The translations under genes and the position numbers were made by a program. DNA of 64,000 bases from Rhododendron vialii (lineage: Eukaryota; Streptophyta; Magnoliopsida; Ericales; Ericaceae). The stretch's first letter is position 1. Every line of letters begins with the position of its first letter. The notes beneath the pieces were generated by a model. It ran no database searches, was not told the origin of the DNA, and was given only the letters and a program-made list of their open reading frames with translations. Below are positions 1-11,885 of the stretch, in pieces. The stretch covers positions 11,828,001-11,892,000 of the forward strand of contig NC_080561.1 in NCBI RefSeq assembly GCF_030253575.1, in the 5' to 3' direction.

Positions 1-756
1 GTCTTTTGGCTCTTTAATTTGGTCCAAAATTTGATAAGACTGGTGCGGATGCTCTAGAAGGGCTGTGTTCTTCCGCTATCTCCGCCACTTTGTCGGGCTA
101 TGTCGGCCCCCTCGACCGAAAGGGGGGATCCCGACTAGGGATATGAGAGAATATTTTCTAGATCAAAATGAAAGAGAAGTGATTTTCTCAAGGAAATTCT
201 TTACACATCCCATTTTCCCCGGTACTCACATCATATTAAAAATGTCCTCATAAATTCCTTAAAACACACACACACGTCTTTTCTCGTGATACACACCGGA
301 CCAAAGTTTGGACGTTAGCCACCCATTCACCACCATCTCCCCCAATCACCACCACTATAACTCCCGGGACAACCAACCATCTCTACCACCAGGGATGCAA
401 GCGATTCGGTTCGGGTGGTATTTATGAAGAAAAAATAATCCCAACGATTTATCGGTTATTAAATGTTGGGTACCGAAACCGACCAATACTACCAATAATC
501 TGCACCGAACCACAGTGTACTTAGGTGGTTTGGTTCGGTGCGGGTCAGTTTGTATGACAATAGGCTATTTTATATTATAATATGTAGGGATATATGCGGT
601 TCGGTTCGATCAGCTTTAATGAAAAAAGTAAGACGAACCAATTTAATCTATTTTTAGTTATTGGGTACAAAATCAATCGAGACTACCAACAACACCGTCA
701 AAACCCACCGGTTTAGTTCGTGGCGGTTTAAACAGTTTAATCGGTATTCTTTACAT
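1..756. other. Intergenic, no gene; hAT-like GC-rich patch
   Basis: No coding region is supported. From about 393 to 750 the sequence is rich in degenerate ggttcggt/accgaacc words on both strands, like the interior of the hAT elements elsewhere in this window, but no matching pair of ends or target-site duplication is visible. The short open frames have no recognisable domain. Confidence 0.5.
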
Positions 757-1861
757 TAGGGCTGCTCGCGGTCCGGTTCAGATCGGATTTATAGGAATCC
801 GAGGACTGAACCGCTAGTCATGGTTTTTACAAAATGAAATCCGTGTCTGGACCAAAAGTCCTACGGTCCGGTTCCAATCCAATCCGTGACTCGCGGTTCG
901 GTTACGGTTTTGTCCACGGATTTTAGCAAAAATAAAGCTCAAGCAAATATCCCACACTAAAATGAAAGAAGGTTATACTCAGAATTAAGTTTAATACCAC
1001 CAGAAAGTATTTGTTACAAAAACTACCAAAGACCTGTTTCATAAATCAAATTCAAAAGAATCTAAAAACTAGTAGAATGTATCATTATAGTACATAACAT
1101 AAAACCAAAAAAAAAACATCAAAGGGAGACAACTATAACACCAAAGAGGTGGAATTATATCTTCCATCCAAATGCAATGAACAGCAAACGACAATAAGTT
1201 AACATTAAAATACTAAAATTGGTGGAAAAAAGTTTTAACATTCCTCACTATTAATTATATAAATACACACACACATATATATATATATAGAGGAATTTTC
1301 AAGTGAGGGATCCCTCATTTTGTTAAAATGAGGGACTTTCATTTCCCGATCAAATTTTGAAAATCCGAACCGTTCAATGTGTGCAGAACGTAATTTTAAG
1401 GGGCCCCGCAAGAAATCAGCAAAAAAAATGATCAGGAAGGGCGTCATCCGAGCAATTTTTTTTGAACCGTTCAATGAAAATTGCTCGGATGAAGCCCTTC
1501 CCGGTCATTTTTTTTGCTGATTTCTCACGGGGACCCTTAAAATCACGTTCTGATCACTTTGAGCGGCTCGGATCATCGAAATTCAATCGGGAAGGGGAGT
1601 CCCTCATTTTAATAAAATGAGGGATCCCTCACCGGAACCTAACTCTATATATATATATATATATATAAAATAAATATCTCACGGTCCGGTTCGGTTAATC
1701 CACGGTTTTGTAATGAAAATTCGTGAACCGAACCACAAGTCACGGTTTTCTAATTTTTCAATCCGTGTCCAGGCCATTAATCCACGGACAAAATCCAAAA
1801 GGTACGGATCAATTCGGTCCGAACCGATTTCGCGGTTCACCGAATTTTTTGAGCAGCCCTA
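757..1861. mobile_element. Non-autonomous hAT element with 8-bp TSD
   Basis: The ends are inverted repeats, TAGGGCTGCTC at 757 and GAGCAGCCCTA ending at 1861. The flanks carry the identical 8-bp duplication CTTTACAT (749-756 and 1862-1869), the size typical of hAT transposons. The 1105-bp interior has no transposase. It is full of subterminal ggtccggttcgg-type words and carries a foldback element nested in a TA microsatellite. A 5'-truncated relative lies at about 13735-14519. Confidence 0.88.
1290..1646. mobile_element. Foldback MITE nested in hAT element
   Basis: Nearly the whole segment is one long hairpin. The arm from 1290 (TGAGGGATCCCTCATTTT at 1304) is mirrored by the arm ending near 1646, and both arms contain GATCAAATTTTGA/ATTCAATCGG-like, aatcagcaaaaaaaatga and ggaagggc words. 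Runs of TA flank both sides. It belongs to the family at 32693-33039 and 59056-59360, with a more diverged copy at 31090-31410. No coding capacity. Confidence 0.8.
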
Positions 1862-3277
1862 CTTTACATCCTGTCTATCACTCATAACATCCATTAACCC
1901 CAACACATGATTACCACTAATGCCCATCACCGCAACTGCCATCCACCGATCAACGGCCGCTTACTCTGACTCCCGTATCCATTTTTTGCCTATTCTTTCT
2001 CATACCTAATTGATCTCCACATTTATAATTTACAGTGGTGTTCATTTTTGAAGGAGCAGTGTGCCATTAGAAGTCTATGTCGTATTAACCAATATGCGAT
2101 ATGTCGTTCGATCCTGTAACTCCAAACAAATTGAAATTGTTCGAAAAATAAAATCCAAGCAATCGAAAATAGTTTGGACTTCGAATTTCCAACAATATGA
2201 ATTTGTCTGTACTTAGAGACCAGAACAAGGGTTGAACGTATAGATTTGTAAAAATTTGAAACGGTTCAAGCATTGAGATCCGAACATTCTCCTACGAAAC
2301 TCCGAAAAAATTAAAAATGGTTCAGACATCAAGCTCTCTAAATATGGTGCATTGCAAATGATGGTGGTTGAAATGAGGAAGGTTTTGACTTTTGAGGTAG
2401 TGCTGGAAGCATGGTGTAAGAGAGGGACGACGATGGTATTGATGGTCTAAAGGTGGCGGTGGTGGCGTTGGAGGTGGTGGTGTTGGAGGTGGTGGTGAGA
2501 AGGGAGAAGCAGGTGGGTACTAAGTAATGAAAGGAGAACATGGTAAATTGTTCAATTTGTAGGTACTGAGAAAAAAATAGGGTGTAAACAGAACTTCCCA
2601 ATTTTTCCACTCCTCTAAATATCTCATGAATGCATTTTTTGGTCCTTTAGTACGTGAACTTACATAAAAACCCTATTTTTGATGAATAAAAATCTTTATT
2701 TGAGGAGCTTTGAAGTAGTAATTTTTATTTACTAAAAGACTAAAATATCATTTCCATACGTCAATCAGAATCAGTCTTCGCATTAATTCTTTATTACACC
2801 CAATAAAGGGTGTCATCTTTCTTTGGCTCTTCCCAAAATAAACTCCTTTTCAAGTTTGATCAAATTAGTATTTCAAGGCACTACTTTGGATGTGACGATT
2901 ATCCACAATTTTGTAAGAAAGACAACATAGAATTATGAACTTTGACCTTCACACAACCATAAGAAGACCTCCCAAACTTGATTTTGAACTGAATAATTGT
3001 TGGCACAAATTTTCACCAGTTGAAATTGTGATAGGCGGCATTTGTTTTGAGAAGCAAGACGTGAGACATTTATTCAACTTGTCTTGGTGTTGGTAATGTG
3101 TATTTTAAAACATGAGTTTGGAACTTTTTCAAATCTTTCCAATAACCTTGGTCCCACATTATTTAGATACAAAACTTCAAACCTTTTATATTACAAAACT
3201 CTTTAGTGGGCTCGTCAGTGTGGCTAGACCCAAGTAGAGGTCTCGCGCATGATTGAGGCACAAGGCAATTTGGGAAA
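1862..3277. other. Intergenic, no recognisable gene
   Basis: AT-rich spacer. The open frames here (for example the minus-strand frame at 2338-2610, made of repeated Thr/Ser from a ggtggtggt tract) are low-complexity and lack domain motifs. No structured repeat with clear ends was seen. Confidence 0.5.
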
Positions 3278-3661
3278 CAGAAAGTCTACACACACATACA
3301 CAATCTGTGTGCACAGATTTCATTGTGGGGCCCACCACGGGTCCCACACAAATTATTCGAGCCATTCATTAAATGTAAAACATTTTTTAAGGGTCGTTGT
3401 AAAAAATAATCTCAATCTAATACCTATAGGTGCTCGATCCAATCATATAACTTTTCATTATCCGAAAATCTGAATGAAAAGTTAGATGGTTGGATGAAGC
3501 ACCTATAGGTATTGGATTGAGCTTATTTTTTACGAGAACCTTTGAAAAAATGTTTTACATTTAATGAACGGCTCAGATAATTTGTGTGAAATCCGTGGTG
3601 GGCCCCACAACCAAATATGAGCACAATCTGTGCATAGATTACTATGTGTGTAGCAGGACTG
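3278..3661. mobile_element. Foldback MITE with 9-bp TSD (Mutator-like)
   Basis: The ends are CAGAAAGTCTACACACA and, inverted, CAGTCCTGCTACACACA. The flanks carry TTTGGGAAA at 3269-3277 and 3662-3670, a 9-bp duplication of the size made by Mutator-like transposases. Internally the arms pair over most of their length: ccacgggtcccacac with gtggtgggccccaca, and acctataggt occurs in both arms. About 384 bp, no coding capacity. Confidence 0.75.
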
Positions 3662-4379
3662 TTTGGGAAACTGGGCAATTGGGGTACCCCTCGAGAGGGG
3701 ACTAAATAGGATTATAAACCATTGCCATGGTGAGAGCAGAGAAGGCTTTTATGGCAATGAAATTCAAGAAACGCTCCTTGAAAACGACGGTGGCAGAGGC
3801 TTGAAACTTTATCATGAAAAATTATTTGGTGGTCTACCTCCAACAATCTTATTCACCACACAAAAATATGTGGTAAATAAAGATATTGGGGCTCTGTCTG
3901 TCACATGATGCCCCAACACTCTTATTCACCACACATTTCTGACCCACAAAAAATATGTGGTGAATAAAAATATTGGGACACCACATGACGGGTCTCGCCA
4001 CACACAGAGAGTTGTGCAGCATATCTAGTCAAAATGCTCATCTATCCTTTTCTACTGAAATGCTTTCTTGGTCTGTATCTTACTTGAAAATAGTACTATC
4101 AACTTTCCAATTTGGCTAGAGCAAAGTTGAAAATGAAATGGTAACGCAAAAATCTTGGATATTAAACTGCATTACACCAAGATTCCAGTTTTCACAAGGT
4201 ATAGGATAATATCAGTGCACAAAGCTCCAGCTTTAAATAGGATCTCAAAGAGGTACAAAATATGCGGGCCATTACACATCATGCTTATAATACGTCTTCG
4301 TTTCAAACACATTAACCATTCAAAGCCTTCAATATGCGGTAGAAAATGGAATTTCAAACTTGAAGGTGCTAGTGGCTAG
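3662..4379. other. 3' flank of SCPL gene A, no gene
   Basis: Contains two diverged tandem segments (about 3835-3990) that each carry ttattcaccacac and atatgtggt(g/a)aataaa. From about 4005 onward the sequence matches 17505 onward, which marks the downstream edge of the A/B duplication. It would include the 3' UTR of gene A. No poly(A) signal was assigned. Confidence 0.5.
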
Positions 4380-5094
4380 CTAATTAGGATTGTAATTAAC
4401 CCATCTGTCGAACAAATAATAACACTCCCTGCGATAGAATTGTGGCGCTGGGTGGCCTGCGCCCTACACAAAGCACAAATATAAATTTTGTAAACTCTCT
4501 TCATTATCTTCAACTCTATTCCAGAGTAGAGAAGGGCTGTGTTTTCACACTCCCCAATTTTATAATCACTCCTTTCTTTGTCATTTTATACATTAATTAA
4601 CAAGATTAACCGTTCATTTGTATACATTTTCACACGTGGGAGCAGTGGCAGACCCAGGATTTGCTTCACATGAGGGCACATTGTACTAATAGCCTTAAGC
4701 AAAAATCAAAATTAAGCACAAAGCCACAAACTATGGGAAATTGAATTGTAAATTTCAATCATTGAGTAAAAACCAAGTAAAGAAATGAAAGCCTAATTTT
4801 CCCGAACAATCAAAATATATATTACAAACCTTAAAAAGGAAATAATAAAAAGTCTCTTCAATAAAAATGTTACTTTTGCCGATCAAAAAAGTTTTATGTA
4901 GCCCCAAATTTAATTGATGATGGGTAAGGAAAACAGTGAGGTGACCAGCTATGACCACAGAGACAAGCGACCGGCAACGACGAAGTAAACTGAGCGTCGA
5001 GCAAGTTCTCCCTATCGAGTTTTTTGTGTGATTTTCTCGTTCTTCCACTCATTTTTTACTAAAAACCACTGATTTTTAACTTAAAAAATTGCAG

Positions 5095-5125
<31 letters not shown>

Positions 5126-7611
5126 GAGGGATGGGGTGGGGGCACGTCTCTGCCTGGGAGGACAACATTGTATATATAAAATGCGAAAGGACAAAAAAGA
5201 GAGTTGTGCAGAGTGTGAAAACCAGTTACAAAGTAAATCACAAATATAATTTTGTCTAACCTTCACAGTTGCAAAAGTCAAACGATATCCATGATCTGAA
5301 TACTTCATCGTGTATCTGCACTCAGAAGTTAGAAGTAGCATGAATAGAAGTATCAATGAAATTACACAATGCTGCTAATAATTTACCCAAACAATAAATT
5401 TGAAAGAAGAAAAGTACCCACCCGGCAACTTGATGATCGATAAACCATGGCCTCCAATTGTCGACGAGGGTCAAGTTGAGAGACTTTATCCATTTTAACG
5501 TACCCATGTACGGGACTATCATGTCGTGATCACCACTGTGGAAGAGAGGGAGATATTAGGGGTGAGCAAAGTTGGAATAAGCTTGGAAAATTACTCGGTA
5601 TTCAATGGAATAATCAATGAGGGAACACAAAAGGGAATGCAATGGAATAATCAATGAGGGAACACAAAAGGGAATGCAAAATCAGTACTCGTTTCATTTT
5701 CATTGCAGAACATCTTCCTGTTTTTTATACAACAAAATAACTTTAAGCACTTCGATTTTGATACAACAAAATAACTTTAAGCACTTCGATTTTGATACAA
5801 CAAAATAACTTTAAGCACTTCGATGTTTCCCTTCGCAGTCGTTTAATTCAAACCAAAACACCCACAACCGAGGCTTTGAATTTAGGCTCTGTTTGTTTTG
5901 ATGTAAAATATTTTACAATGTAAAATGTTTTTCATGTAAAATATTTTTTCAGAAATCAAACTTTAAATTTTTATTTTCCGGTGTTTGGTTGGCATATGAA
6001 AAATATTTTTCAAAACAATGGTTATCCAAAAAAAAGGCCACAAAATAATCAAATCTCAGTGGCACCATTTTCAGAAATCGACAAAATAGTGTAGAGAGAG
6101 AGAGAGAGATGAGAATAAGGGAATTGAATATGGGTTAGGAATGACGATAGAGAAAACTGAGCAATGAGTATTGCAGTAGAATTCAGATGGTTCATTTCGG
6201 AAAATAACTTACGAAAGATTTAAGGGTAAATCATTTTCATTCAATTAATAGAAAATGTTTTACATGTAAAATATTTTTCCCATTTCTTATGCCATCAAAC
6301 ACCGGAAAATAAGTAAAACATTTTACCGGAAAACATTTTACGCCGAAACAAACAGAGCCTAGAAAATTTCAACCTACATTATGCTGGTGAGTTCACCAAA
6401 AAAAAAATCTAAGCGTAAATCAGTTTTCATTAATAGAACTAAGAATATTCTCACAAGAACATTGCAGTAAACTGTACTGGAAAAAAACACAGGAAAAACA
6501 CTGGAGCGGAGAGCATGCAAAGTATCATAGTCTGACCTCTCTACAAGTACTTCCAGGGCCGATCTACTGAGTTCTTTATGAACAGAGACAACACTCACGA
6601 CATCTATAGTATATAATATGCTGTTGTTGCATCTCTTCCAATGCGGAATAGTTCCCTGATTGCCATCATTAAACTACATCAGATTCTCTGTGAGGAGGTA
6701 TTAATCGATGTTGCATGTACTTGTATGTATCAGTATTACCATTCATTATACCTTTCGAACATGTAATGCCTCTTGAACACTATCATCGTTTTGCCAAATG
6801 GAACTATGTTGAAGCACGAAATCCTGTCAAAGAACAAAAATTAGCTACCTAACTATCTTTACATTTCATTCATACACAATCGCGCGCTGACACACTCATC
6901 TTTTTGGCTCAAATCTACAACTACCAACATCCAACCACTTCCAATATTGTAAGCTCTCAACTACCACTTACACTTTCTTAATAGAAGAAGGATGTATAAG
7001 GCTCTTCGGGGCCTATAAATAGCCATGTAAGCTCAACATTTTAAACTGGGAGAGGGAAGAAGAAGCTGAGAGCAGAAACCAGTCAACCTCAACATCTTTT
7101 GGTTTTTTTTATCCAGAGTCAACCTCAACATCTACTGTCCAAAAAATGAGTCTTGTTATACGATCTTGTTTTTTTATACTATGTGACAACGCTTGTATAA
7201 CTCAAAATTAGTGCGATCAGCTTCGACACCATTTTGAAGTTATACTTTCATCTAGCCTACACAATTCAAGGAGTCATGTAAATTGTCACCCAAAGTGAGC
7301 ACCATGTAACTCTTATTGGGTTTTTTTTACACCCCCTTCCAATTATCATTTTAACACAACTCTACTTGTTTCTTTGAAGTAGTATTGTTTATTTTATTTT
7401 TATTTTTAAAATACTAATATCGCAGCAGTATTTTTTTCAGTTTCTATTAAGGATGTTGTGACACTAAAGTACCCGGCACACCGTCTATCCATGATGCGTA
7501 GTTGGCAATTGAGTCCTGATGAAACAATATCTGCAACCCTTAAACCCAATGAATGGTTAGCGCTATCTCACTCGTCATTTTAGCAGTGGTATTTGTGTGT
7601 GGTGCGCGCGC

Positions 7612-7683
<72 letters not shown>

Positions 7684-10478
7684 CAGTGCACCAAGCTCTC
7701 GGATTCATTGATTGTGACTGTAGGAACTTTGATGCGCCTTCTTCAAGAGATCTTCGATCCGGGTTTTCTCCAATTTCGGGGGAAAATAAATCACAGTTTG
7801 GTTTCAAGATATCACCGTCAAACAGATCTTTCACGCACTACAAATTCAAACGGTCACAACTTCTAAGCCAAGAGAAGTACATTGATCTAGGAAATACTGC
7901 GTACTGGAATTCACAACTAGTTAAATTCCTCTTACCATCTGGATATCACCAAGGGCTGCTGAACATGCAGCATTTTCTGGATCTACATTAACATAGTTCT
8001 CTTTGCAACTTCTTCTTGCATTCTGAAAAAAGCATAAATTGTAACAATTACCACAAGAGCATAAAAAATAAAATAAAAAACCTTGTAACAAAAGGTTTCT
8101 TGTCTCAAAAGTCAAAACTTGGCGTGCCTCAAAATCCATCTGTTTTGAGATCCGAGTACATCATGCGGACATGAGTGTAACGAGGAACCGTAACACAGAT
8201 TTTAAGGATAAAAGATCGTTGACCCAAAAACACCTATTGCCTATCCTAGCCCGATTTAATGAGCCTTTACAATTGCAGATTTTGATTCACCTCATAGATC
8301 TCATCCGATATTAGTGCCATCCCATGAGCAAATTGAACTCTTGAGTTCGTATCAATACTTGAATCAGTCACTGGGCTCCCAATCAAATACCCCTGACACC
8401 ATTACAAATAATATTGATCATATAATACTCGGAACCATAATGCAGCAGTAAATTTCATAGACAAAAAAAATGAGTCAAATGACTAACTAAAAGTCATCAA
8501 CATCTAATAAGATCATGTACCTTGATATTCAGATACAGTTTGTCTTTGTCTTTGTTACCTGAAAATCGATAGTTTAAACGCCAAAAATGAGCTATAATTT
8601 GAAGAGTAAAAAATGATCGTCGTGATAATAAGATTACCATCTATTATCTTCTTAGTGATCAATGGAATCAGAATGCCAGCATAAGAATCACCGGCGATAA
8701 ATAGTCGGACAGAGAGAAATTGTGGGTGTTCAATTATCCACTGCATCATGTTCAGAAAACAAAAAGTGAATGAACGACCAAGTTTTCCATGGCTTCCCTA
8801 GAAACTTTTGACTACTTTTGCAAGGTGCCCATGCCAGTGGTACAGCAACAAAAGTAGTTGTATTCACATCGTTGTCAAAATCAAGCTATGAAATTTGAAG
8901 TGACTCTGAGCTAGTTCATAAATCAAAATTTTACGCTTGGCCAACTTGACAACATCTTTACCTTCTTCCAATTCAATTCTCAAATATTATGTTGCTTGTT
9001 CAATCTCATGGCCCCCACATACAGCAAAACCGGAGAGAGGTGGTAGTGACGGACTCATCAATTGTTTTCTAACTCACCTTCCTGAGGAACTGGTAGGAAT
9101 GTTCAGCTGATTTTGTGTCCGATGAAAGCCAACCTTCTGGGTTTCTTGCATAGGAGAAACCAGTGCCCACAGGTGAATCAAGAAATATCATGCTAGCAGC
9201 CTGTTTTATCGCGCACTTAAGAACAAATTACACCAGAGACCAAAAGAGATGAACAAAACAAAAGAAACATTGTAAGAAATTCACCTTCGTCCATGTATAG
9301 GGGTAATATTTCAATTTCGGTAACCCTCCAGTATAGTTTTCAAAGTCAAACTCCATTGGACCTTAACAAAAATATCAAGTGTTAAGGTCACATAGACAGA
9401 GTTGTCCACATAATTAGCTATCACAAAATGCCAAATACTACTCACAAATTCGAAATGACAAAAAAAAAAAAAAAGAAAGCTGAGAACATTCTAGTTGTGC
9501 TTAGTTGCATGTTTTACTGATTTAAAAGAGGCAACTTAATGAAATAACGATAACATAAGTTGTAGAAAAAGGAGACATGATTAGTCGAGGTGCATGTAAA
9601 CTCGCCTGGACACCTGAGATATTAAAAAAAAAAAAAATGGGGTAAGTACTTCAGCTAATCTCTGGAGAGCGCACACACTGTTGAAGCTAAACCAAGAAGC
9701 AAGAATGAGGAAAAAACCAAGGGGGAAACTTTGAATGATTAATTTACTCTGAAAATGTTGGACAATAAGTCTCGGGCCATCTCAACAGATATACATGACA
9801 ATGTGAAAAGTTCCAAGAAAAACTGATCAAAGAACGGTAGAATTTTGTTATCCATTCATCATTTCCTGCCTTACGTGAGAAAGGAGAACCGGATAATTAC
9901 ACACCTGCTTCATAAATGAGTCCACTGAAAGAACTACAGCCAGGACCACCCGTTAGCCAAAGAAAGAGAGGGTCCTCTTGAGGGTTCCCTTCTGACTCAA
10001 CGAAATAGTAGAACAACTCTGAATTGTCAACGCTAATGTATCTGATGACAACAAACTCATAATATAAGCACAAACAACTTCCCTTTTTCAACTGAAAGCA
10101 CAAACGAACACTTTACCTTTGTCAACTCAAAGCACAAACCAACACTTCTATTTTTCAACTCAAACAAGATCTAAAATTGAAAATCACAGATCCTTGAAAA
10201 GACAAACGAAACAGGGAATGGAAAAGAAAAGAAAAGGCTTACCCTGTCTCGAGTTTGAAAGGAAGTTCACCATCATATCCAGGTAAAAACTTGATGATCT
10301 TGCCACTTAGGACTGCTTGCACTGAGAATACCAGCATAACCAGCAAATGGATATGCAACCACCTGATCCAACTGTACGTACCACTGCATGACTCAGTCAG
10401 AAGCTGCATCTGAGAGGCAGCAGCTGCTGCTTCTGCTTGTACCATATGAAGGACTATAAGAGCTAATGAAGCCAACAA
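4380..10478 (-). CDS. Serine carboxypeptidase-like protein A (SCPL, 14 exons, intact)
   Basis: Exons, 5' to 3': 10478-10243, 10041-9905, 9361-9285, 9200-9078, 8740-8638, 8558-8521, 8392-8291, 8022-7936, 7837-7685, 6823-6752, 6655-6537, 5535-5422, 5315-5261, 4463-4380. All introns are GT-AG and the frame is open for 499 codons. A hydrophobic signal segment (about residues 39-60) precedes [15 protein letters not shown]. Oxyanion motif WLTGGPGCS spans 107-115. The nucleophile is Ser210 in GDSYAG. The acid is Asp420 (second Asp of SGDHD) and the base is His476 in GAGHPAP. Peptidase family S10 proteins are secreted or vacuolar; WLTGG plus GDSY is usual in the plant clade that transfers acyl groups from glucose esters, so an acyltransferase is likelier than a peptidase (inference). 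An in-frame Met at residue 12 is an alternative start. Introns 9, 11 and 13 carry repeats. Confidence 0.93.
4643..5152. mobile_element. Probable hAT insertion in intron 13 of gene A
   Basis: Gene B has continuous sequence (acacttggaaggacaac) where gene A has about 510 extra bases starting CAGTGGCAGACCC and ending CACGTCTCTG. Flanks are cgtgggag (4635-4642) and cctgggag (5153-5160), an 8-bp duplication with one mismatch. It contains a TA microsatellite at about 5096-5122. No coding capacity. Confidence 0.55.
5609..5825. repeat. Local tandem repeats in intron 11 of gene A
   Basis: A unit of about 36 bp containing aatcaatgagggaacacaaa occurs twice (about 5609-5680). A 34-bp unit containing gcacttcgattttgataca occurs about three times (about 5724-5825). 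Gene B has a single copy of each at the same place (20385-20485), so the expansion happened in A after the duplication. Confidence 0.8.
5885..6359. mobile_element. 475-bp TIR element with TA duplication, intron 11 of gene A
   Basis: The ends are GGCTCTGTTTGTTT and, inverted, the same word (AAACAAACAGAGCC). The next bases (GTAAAATATTTTAC against GTAAAATGTTTTCC) pair imperfectly. Gene B keeps the empty site, reading ctaattttagaaatg where A reads gaatttTA-element-TAGAAAAT, so the duplication is TA, as for Tc1/mariner-type insertion. The interior is AT-rich with GTAAAATATTTT repeats and no transposase. Confidence 0.75.
6950..7095 (+). mobile_element. LTR fragment in intron 9 of gene A
   Basis: The segment from tgtaagctctcaacta through cctataaatagccatg to gaagaagaagctgagagcag matches 21091-21215 in gene B, where it continues as a longer LTR followed by a primer-binding-like site. 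In A the copy stops at about 7080. Gene C lacks it. The TATAAATAG word would be the LTR promoter, antisense to the gene. Confidence 0.5.
7614..7680. repeat. (GA)n microsatellite beside a 5' splice site
   Basis: About 33 AG units. On the coding strand this is a (CT)n tract that begins four bases after the G of the intron 9 donor (7684), reading gtaatctctct. Gene B has about 17 units at the same position; gene C has none. Confidence 0.95.
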
Positions 10479-11513
10479 TTATAGAAAATCTAAGCCAAAT
10501 AACCTATATGTTCTTTTGGTTTGTACTTCAACCAAACTTAAGGTGTAGTATACAGGACTAAGGGTGTGCTCATTAATACACTAATAGCTCATTAACCAAT
10601 TTCTAATTTGCTTTTTAAATTAAGGTTTACTTTGAAAGGACAATTGAAGCAAAGTTTTCTTTTGTCTCTTCTAAGTGGCGTGTTCTGTCTCTTATTTCCT
10701 TCTCATCCTTTTAAGTGGTGAGACAATCATCTAAACTTTCAGACATATCTTCTTCATTTTCATCAACCCTTTTTTTCTCTTCCATCAAATGCTTAATCTT
10801 TCATTTCTCCCTTTTGTTTCCTTTCTCCCTCCCTGAACATTTATTTAAGGGCCCAAATATTAAGGTTAGTTTCACCTAATGCAGCTTCCCTTGTCTAGCA
10901 GTTCCATGCAAAATTAGTAATCACATCATAGAAAACAATAAGTAAATACGAGAGGGAGTGGGGTGGGAATCATTCATATTGCCTTATCAAATAGCATTGT
11001 TTGTTTGGGCGCTTATGTGTTAAGGCAGCATTATTCCAACCAACTAGCATACATCCCTAGTTGTTGGGACCTTCATACTTATCTTCTCCAACCCTAACGG
11101 GAAAATTGAAAACCCTGAGGCAGACCATAGAACAAGGAGATAGGTTTAACTCATTTTACTCTTGATATCAGAGTTAGCCACTTTCGCTTCCTAACTCTTA
11201 AAAGAATTAGTGTACTGCAGCCAAACCTCCTTAACATTATAAGAAACATGTGGTGAACAAAATGTGCTTGAAGATGTAAACTAGCAAGCTCAACTAAAGC
11301 CGAGGCAAAATACAGTATGAACTAGCCCAACACAGGAATTGATAGCAGCAGGTGGGAGTCGAGGTCCAGATCAAAGGCTTAAGAGGCCCCTAGTTCTATG
11401 ACGTATGAACCAAACCAAGCCGAGCCTTTTGTTGCAATCAATTAGGGTCGTCTACATGAATCCTATTTTTCCATTGAGCTCTATTCACGACTACATGCTC
11501 TATGGGTTGTTAT
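10479..11513. other. 5' flank of SCPL gene A
   Basis: The promoter side of gene A. About 10480-10680 matches the flank of gene B exon 1 (26930-27120). Beyond that, no gene, long open frame or defined repeat was found until the TRIM element. No TATA box was assigned with confidence. Confidence 0.45.
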
Positions 11514-11885
11514 TGTTGGTCGCGAGCAAACATCTTGCAAAAGCGGGTCGAACTGTGACACTTGGGGCCTGCTACGCTTTAGCATAAGGAAATAAAGTTG
11601 CGCCTTTACCACTACCAGCGGCTGCGGGTTTTGGTAAGATGGTAAATGCTTGATCCTAACAATTTGTATCAGAGCCAAGGTCACGGGTTCGATTCCCCTG
11701 GATGGCATGCTGCTTGCGGGCAGGTGCCAGGGGGATTGTTGGTTGCAAGCCAACATCCTGCCCAAGTGGGTCGAACAGTGACGTTTGGGACCAGCTGTGC
11801 TTTAGTATAAGAAAATAAAGTTGCGCCTTTACCAATTACCACTACTTGCGGGTTTTGGTAAGATGGTAAGTGCTTGATCCTAACA
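11514..11885 (+). mobile_element. TRIM retrotransposon, 372 bp, two LTRs
   Basis: LTR 1 (11514-11661) and LTR 2 (11737-11885) both start TGTTGGT and end GATCCTAACA and are similar throughout (for example gaaataaagttgcgccttta and cgggttttggtaagatggta). Right after LTR 1 is atttgtatcagagcc, a slightly altered match to the initiator-tRNA-Met primer-binding site. A purine run (ccaggggga) precedes LTR 2. Flanks gttat (11509-11513) and attat (11886-11890) look like a 5-bp duplication with one mismatch. The internal region is only about 75 bp, so the element is wholly non-coding. Confidence 0.85.

Noticed and set aside
7580..7991. Plus-strand frames of 89-132 codons rich in Arg-Glu
   Set aside because: They run through the (GA)n microsatellite and antisense SCPL exon 9; the minus-strand exon explains the sequence.
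11640..11700. tRNA-like ggttcgattcccc box B near 11690
   Set aside because: No matching box A or cloverleaf; it is part of the TRIM interior next to the primer-binding site.
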